Shown one piece after another: positions 5,476-7,351 of a DNA stretch of 7,351 bases (the first letter of the stretch is position 1; the number at the start of each line of letters is the position of its first letter). A program made the translations under genes and the position numbers. The DNA comes from JBCDCU01 sp039180865 (GTDB lineage Bacteria > Pseudomonadota > Alphaproteobacteria > Rhizobiales > JACESI01): the NCBI GenBank assembly GCA_039180865.1, contig JBCDCZ010000225.1, forward strand, positions 1 to 7,351. The letters are read 5' to 3'. The notes under the pieces were generated by a model. The model had not been told where the DNA came from. It made no database searches and saw only the letters and a program-made list of their open reading frames with translations.

Positions 5476-6321
5476 TTATGAAATGCCGGTCTGATTGTCA
5501 AGGCAGCGTAGTCGGTCCGGGTCAACCCCGGCTCTTTTGAGCCAAACCTTCAGATTTTCGTGCGGGATGTCGCCACCAGCTGCGACCTTGAGCACCCCAC
5601 TTCCTTCGGCAATCTTGCTCTCATGCACAACAGTAACGGCGTGGCGAGCAATTGCCGATCCGGGATCTATCCATTGGACCGGCCAGGGCGCTGTGCGGGC
5701 GAGCGCCTCAGAAAGAAGGGGATAATGGGTGCAGGCAAGAACGATTGTATCAGTCCGCCGTCCATCGCCGTTGTCAATAAAGGCGGAAGCGCAATCCTGT
5801 ACCATGGCCTCCTCGTCAAGCGTTGCAGTCTTTAACCAGTCTTCCGCCAGTTGAGCGAGCCTTGGCGCTCCAATGCAGGTAACGCTCACTCCTTCGGCAA
5901 AGCGTTCGATGAGATCACGGGTGTAGTCACGCTCAACGGTTGCCGGCGTCGCGAGCACAGAGATCAGGCCCGTTATCGTGATTTCAGCAGCTGGTTTCAC
6001 TGCTGGAACGGTACCCACAAACGGTATCGCATGGCGCGAACGAAGCTCACTCAGCACCAATGTCGATGCCGTGTTGCATGCGATCGTAACCAGAGCCGGA
6101 TTGTGAACTTCGACCACCTGCCCGATTGTGTCCAGGAGATGCTGCTTGAGAGCGCCTGCTTCCCATTCACCATACGGAAAAGCCTCCAGGTCGGTCACAT
6201 ACAAATGGTTATGGTCGGGCAGTTCCTTCACCAGATGGCGCAGAACCGAAAGTCCGCCGAAACCGGAATCAAAGGTCACAAGGGGGCGATCCAAACAAAG
6301 TCTCTTATCGAGCTTAGTCAT
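5476..6321 (-). CDS. murI: Glutamate racemase
   Basis: MurI interconverts L- and D-glutamate in the cytosol, supplying D-Glu for peptidoglycan. From the ATG at 6321 the product is 281 residues. The active-site segments are DSGFGGLSVL (residues 18-27, with Asp18-Ser19), FPYGEW (48-53), ACNTAS (81-86, catalytic Cys82), GTVPAVKPA (103-111) and ACTHYPLL (196-203, catalytic Cys197). Both catalytic cysteines are present. An upstream in-frame ATG at 6402 would add 27 residues (MLSQPWTVGRQ...) lying inside the preceding gene; these look unlike a racemase N-terminus, so 6321 is preferred. That start overlaps the trmJ-like stop by eight bases (ATGACTAA), so translation is probably coupled and the two genes form an operon. 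Only a GTGAGG directly next to the ATG resembles a ribosome binding site. Confidence 0.95.
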   Translation of the reverse strand: MTKLDKRLCLDRPLVTFDSGFGGLSVLRHLVKELPDHNHLYVTDLEAFPYGEWEAGALKQHLLDTIGQVVEVHNPALVTIACNTASTLVLSELRSRHAIPFVGTVPAVKPAAEITITGLISVLATPATVERDYTRDLIERFAEGVSVTCIGAPRLAQLAEDWLKTATLDEEAMVQDCASAFIDNGDGRRTDTIVLACTHYPLLSEALARTAPWPVQWIDPGSAIARHAVTVVHESKIAEGSGVLKVAAGGDIPHENLKVWLKRAGVDPDRLRCLDNQTGIS

Positions 6322-7138
6322 CCTCACGCTCGGTGGCTTCCAAGGCGCGCCGGTCCGCCTCCTGTCCCCTTGTCTTCCGACGGTCCAAGGCTGCGATAAC
6401 ACCGCGAAAATTCCGTGCCTCGGGCTGCGTGAAATTCGCTTTGGCCAATGTCACCCGCAAATTCTGAATGAGATGGTCCCGCCGCTCCTCCGGAAAGAAG
6501 TAATCGACCCGATCGAGAGCTTCGACCAGATGATCGAGAAGCCCGACGATGTCATCGCGGGTCGCCGGTTCGAACTCGCGCGCGGTGAATGCAAGATCGG
6601 TTTGGACCGCTTCGTTAGCGCGTGAAATCTCCATCCACTCATAGGCCATCAGAAGGACTGCCTGGGCGATGTTGAGGGAAGCGAAAGCAGGGTTCACCGG
6701 GAAAGTTACAATCTCATTTGCAAGGGCTACTTCCCAGTTTTTGAGACCCCAGCGCTCACGACCGAACAAGATACCCGTTTTCTCGCCGGCAGCTTCACGG
6801 GCGAACATTTCGGCCATTGCCGGACGCGGCTCGCGGACTGGTTTGTTCATGCCGCGCTCGCGCGCTGTCGTCGCAATGACATAATGAAGATCGGCAATCG
6901 CCTCTTTCAACGTGTCAAAGACTATGACGCCGTCAATGACATGATCGGCTCCGGATGCCGATGCACGCGCGCTATCACTCGGCCAACCGTCACGCGGCGC
7001 GACCAAACGAAGTTCGGACATACCAAAATTCGCCATGGCGCGGGCCGCTGTCCCGATGTTCTCTCCAAGCTGAGGCTCAACGAGAATGACGGCAGGGCCT
7101 CCCGTCAAAAGCGGCTTGTCTTTGTCGGTGCCTGACAT
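6314..7138 (-). CDS. trmJ: TrmJ-like tRNA/rRNA 2'-O-methyltransferase (SpoU family)
   Basis: A 274-residue SPOUT-class methyltransferase of the SpoU family, using S-adenosylmethionine to methylate ribose 2'-OH. The three family motifs are visible: EPQLGENIGTAARAMANFG (residues 21-39, with Asn27 and Arg33), ILFGRERWGL (123-132), and FPVNPAFASLNIAQAVLL (146-163), which forms the SAM-binding trefoil knot. The long motif 1 and the C-terminal helical extension after residue 170 fit the TrmJ/LasT subgroup, which in E. coli makes Cm32/Um32 in tRNA. Assignment to TrmJ is by resemblance; a related rRNA or tRNA target is possible. The start at 7138 has only a weak GGAT before it. The gene leads the murI operon and is divergent from icd. 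The C-terminal tail (about residues 253-274) is highly charged. Confidence 0.88.
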   Translation of the reverse strand: MSGTDKDKPLLTGGPAVILVEPQLGENIGTAARAMANFGMSELRLVAPRDGWPSDSARASASGADHVIDGVIVFDTLKEAIADLHYVIATTARERGMNKPVREPRPAMAEMFAREAAGEKTGILFGRERWGLKNWEVALANEIVTFPVNPAFASLNIAQAVLLMAYEWMEISRANEAVQTDLAFTAREFEPATRDDIVGLLDHLVEALDRVDYFFPEERRDHLIQNLRVTLAKANFTQPEARNFRGVIAALDRRKTRGQEADRRALEATEREDD

Positions 7139-7291
7139 TGTGATCCGTTGCGAGATGGTCCCCGCGCCTTTAGCAAATCACACTTTCAGCTCCAAGTCGT
7201 TTTTCATCCGTTCGGACCTTTCGGGCAGCCCGGCCCTTTGCTATGAGGAGCTGCGACCTCCACTCGGGGACTTCAATTTGCGAGGAAAATC
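7139..7291. promoter_or_regulatory. Divergent intergenic region, trmJ and icd promoters
   Basis: This 153-base region must hold promoters in both directions. Towards trmJ, TTGGAG (7195-7190) and TAAAGG (7172-7167) are 17 bases apart on the minus strand and end 28 bases before the start codon; this is a fair but imperfect match. Towards icd, an extended -10 like TGCTATGAG (7239-7247) lacks a good -35. A GAGGAA ribosome binding site for icd is at 7282-7287. No strong operator palindrome is seen. Confidence 0.4.
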
Positions 7292-7351
7292 ATGGACAAA
7301 ATAAAAGTTGCAAACCCCGTCGTCGAACTCGACGGCGACGAGATGACCCGC
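7292..7351 (+). CDS. icd: NADP-dependent isocitrate dehydrogenase, N-terminal fragment
   Basis: The first 20 codons of a gene running off the window. The translation begins MDKIKVANPVVELDGDEMTR, the characteristic start of the homodimeric, eukaryote-like NADP-isocitrate dehydrogenase found in many alphaproteobacteria (typical pattern: KIKV-NPVVELDGDEMTR). The enzyme oxidises isocitrate to 2-oxoglutarate in the TCA cycle. It is not the E. coli-type Icd, whose N-terminus differs. The start at 7292 has GAGGAA at 7282-7287, four bases upstream. The catalytic part lies outside the window. Identification rests on the short but very distinctive N-terminus. Confidence 0.88.
   Translation, partial: MDKIKVANPVVELDGDEMTR

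Noticed and set aside
5851..6399. 182-residue plus-strand ORF opposite murI
   Set aside because: It mirrors the murI coding frame and has no plausible ribosome binding site or domain.
6322..6402. 27-residue N-terminal extension of MurI from the ATG at 6402
   Set aside because: The extra residues are arginine- and proline-rich, unlike a racemase N-terminus, and lie within the methyltransferase coding frame. The ATG at 6321 gives a normal 281-residue enzyme.
7225..7235. GGGC-GCCC mini-hairpin in the icd upstream region
   Set aside because: The stem is only four to five bases with a one- to three-base loop, common by chance in GC-rich spacer.
1..7351. A previously undescribed multi-gene system such as a defence island, toxin-antitoxin pair or mobile element
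   Set aside because: All but one gene are recognisable housekeeping genes in a layout I associate with alphaproteobacterial chromosomes. I see no transposase, integrase, nuclease, tRNA-attachment site or direct-repeat array.

Overview
The window is a stretch of alphaproteobacterial chromosome, most likely from the Hyphomicrobiales (rhizobia/Brucella-like) branch. The protein sequences of PurL, ribosomal protein S4, TtcA and the TrmJ-like methyltransferase, the monothiol CGFS glutaredoxin next to a BolA protein, and the eukaryote-like start of isocitrate dehydrogenase all fit this. I judged this from remembered family patterns, not from a search, and I cannot name a genus. Base composition is moderately GC-rich and even. 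I see no insertion sequence, phage gene, tRNA, CRISPR array or integration scar.

Layout. Positions 1-2917 are on the plus strand: the last 14 codons of purQ, then purL, bolA and grxD. The purQ stop and purL start overlap (TGATG), and bolA follows purL by 13 bases, with its ribosome binding site touching the purL stop. This is a purine-biosynthesis unit running into an iron-sulfur/iron-signalling pair. From 2948 to 7138 everything is on the minus strand. In transcription order it reads trmJ-like, murI (8-base overlap), rpsD with its own strong terminator, a small exported protein of unknown function, and ttcA. At 7292 the plus strand resumes with the first 20 codons of icd, divergent from trmJ.

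How the genes work together. PurQ and PurL form the FGAM synthase of purine synthesis. BolA and GrxD are expected to share a [2Fe-2S] cluster and pass iron status to other proteins. TtcA is itself an Fe-S enzyme that thiolates C32 of tRNA, and the TrmJ family 2'-O-methylates the same tRNA position, so two enzymes for one nucleotide lie about 2.5 kb apart. rpsD (30S subunit) and murI (cell wall D-glutamate) are housekeeping genes.

Novelty. Nearly everything is conserved housekeeping DNA, and I do not see a new multi-gene system. The parts worth a second look are the 136-residue exported four-cysteine protein with a possibly leaderless transcript, a 44-base hairpin upstream of ttcA, a 28-base near-perfect palindrome between murI and rpsD, and a 22-codon ORF that ends in an ATGA overlap with grxD.
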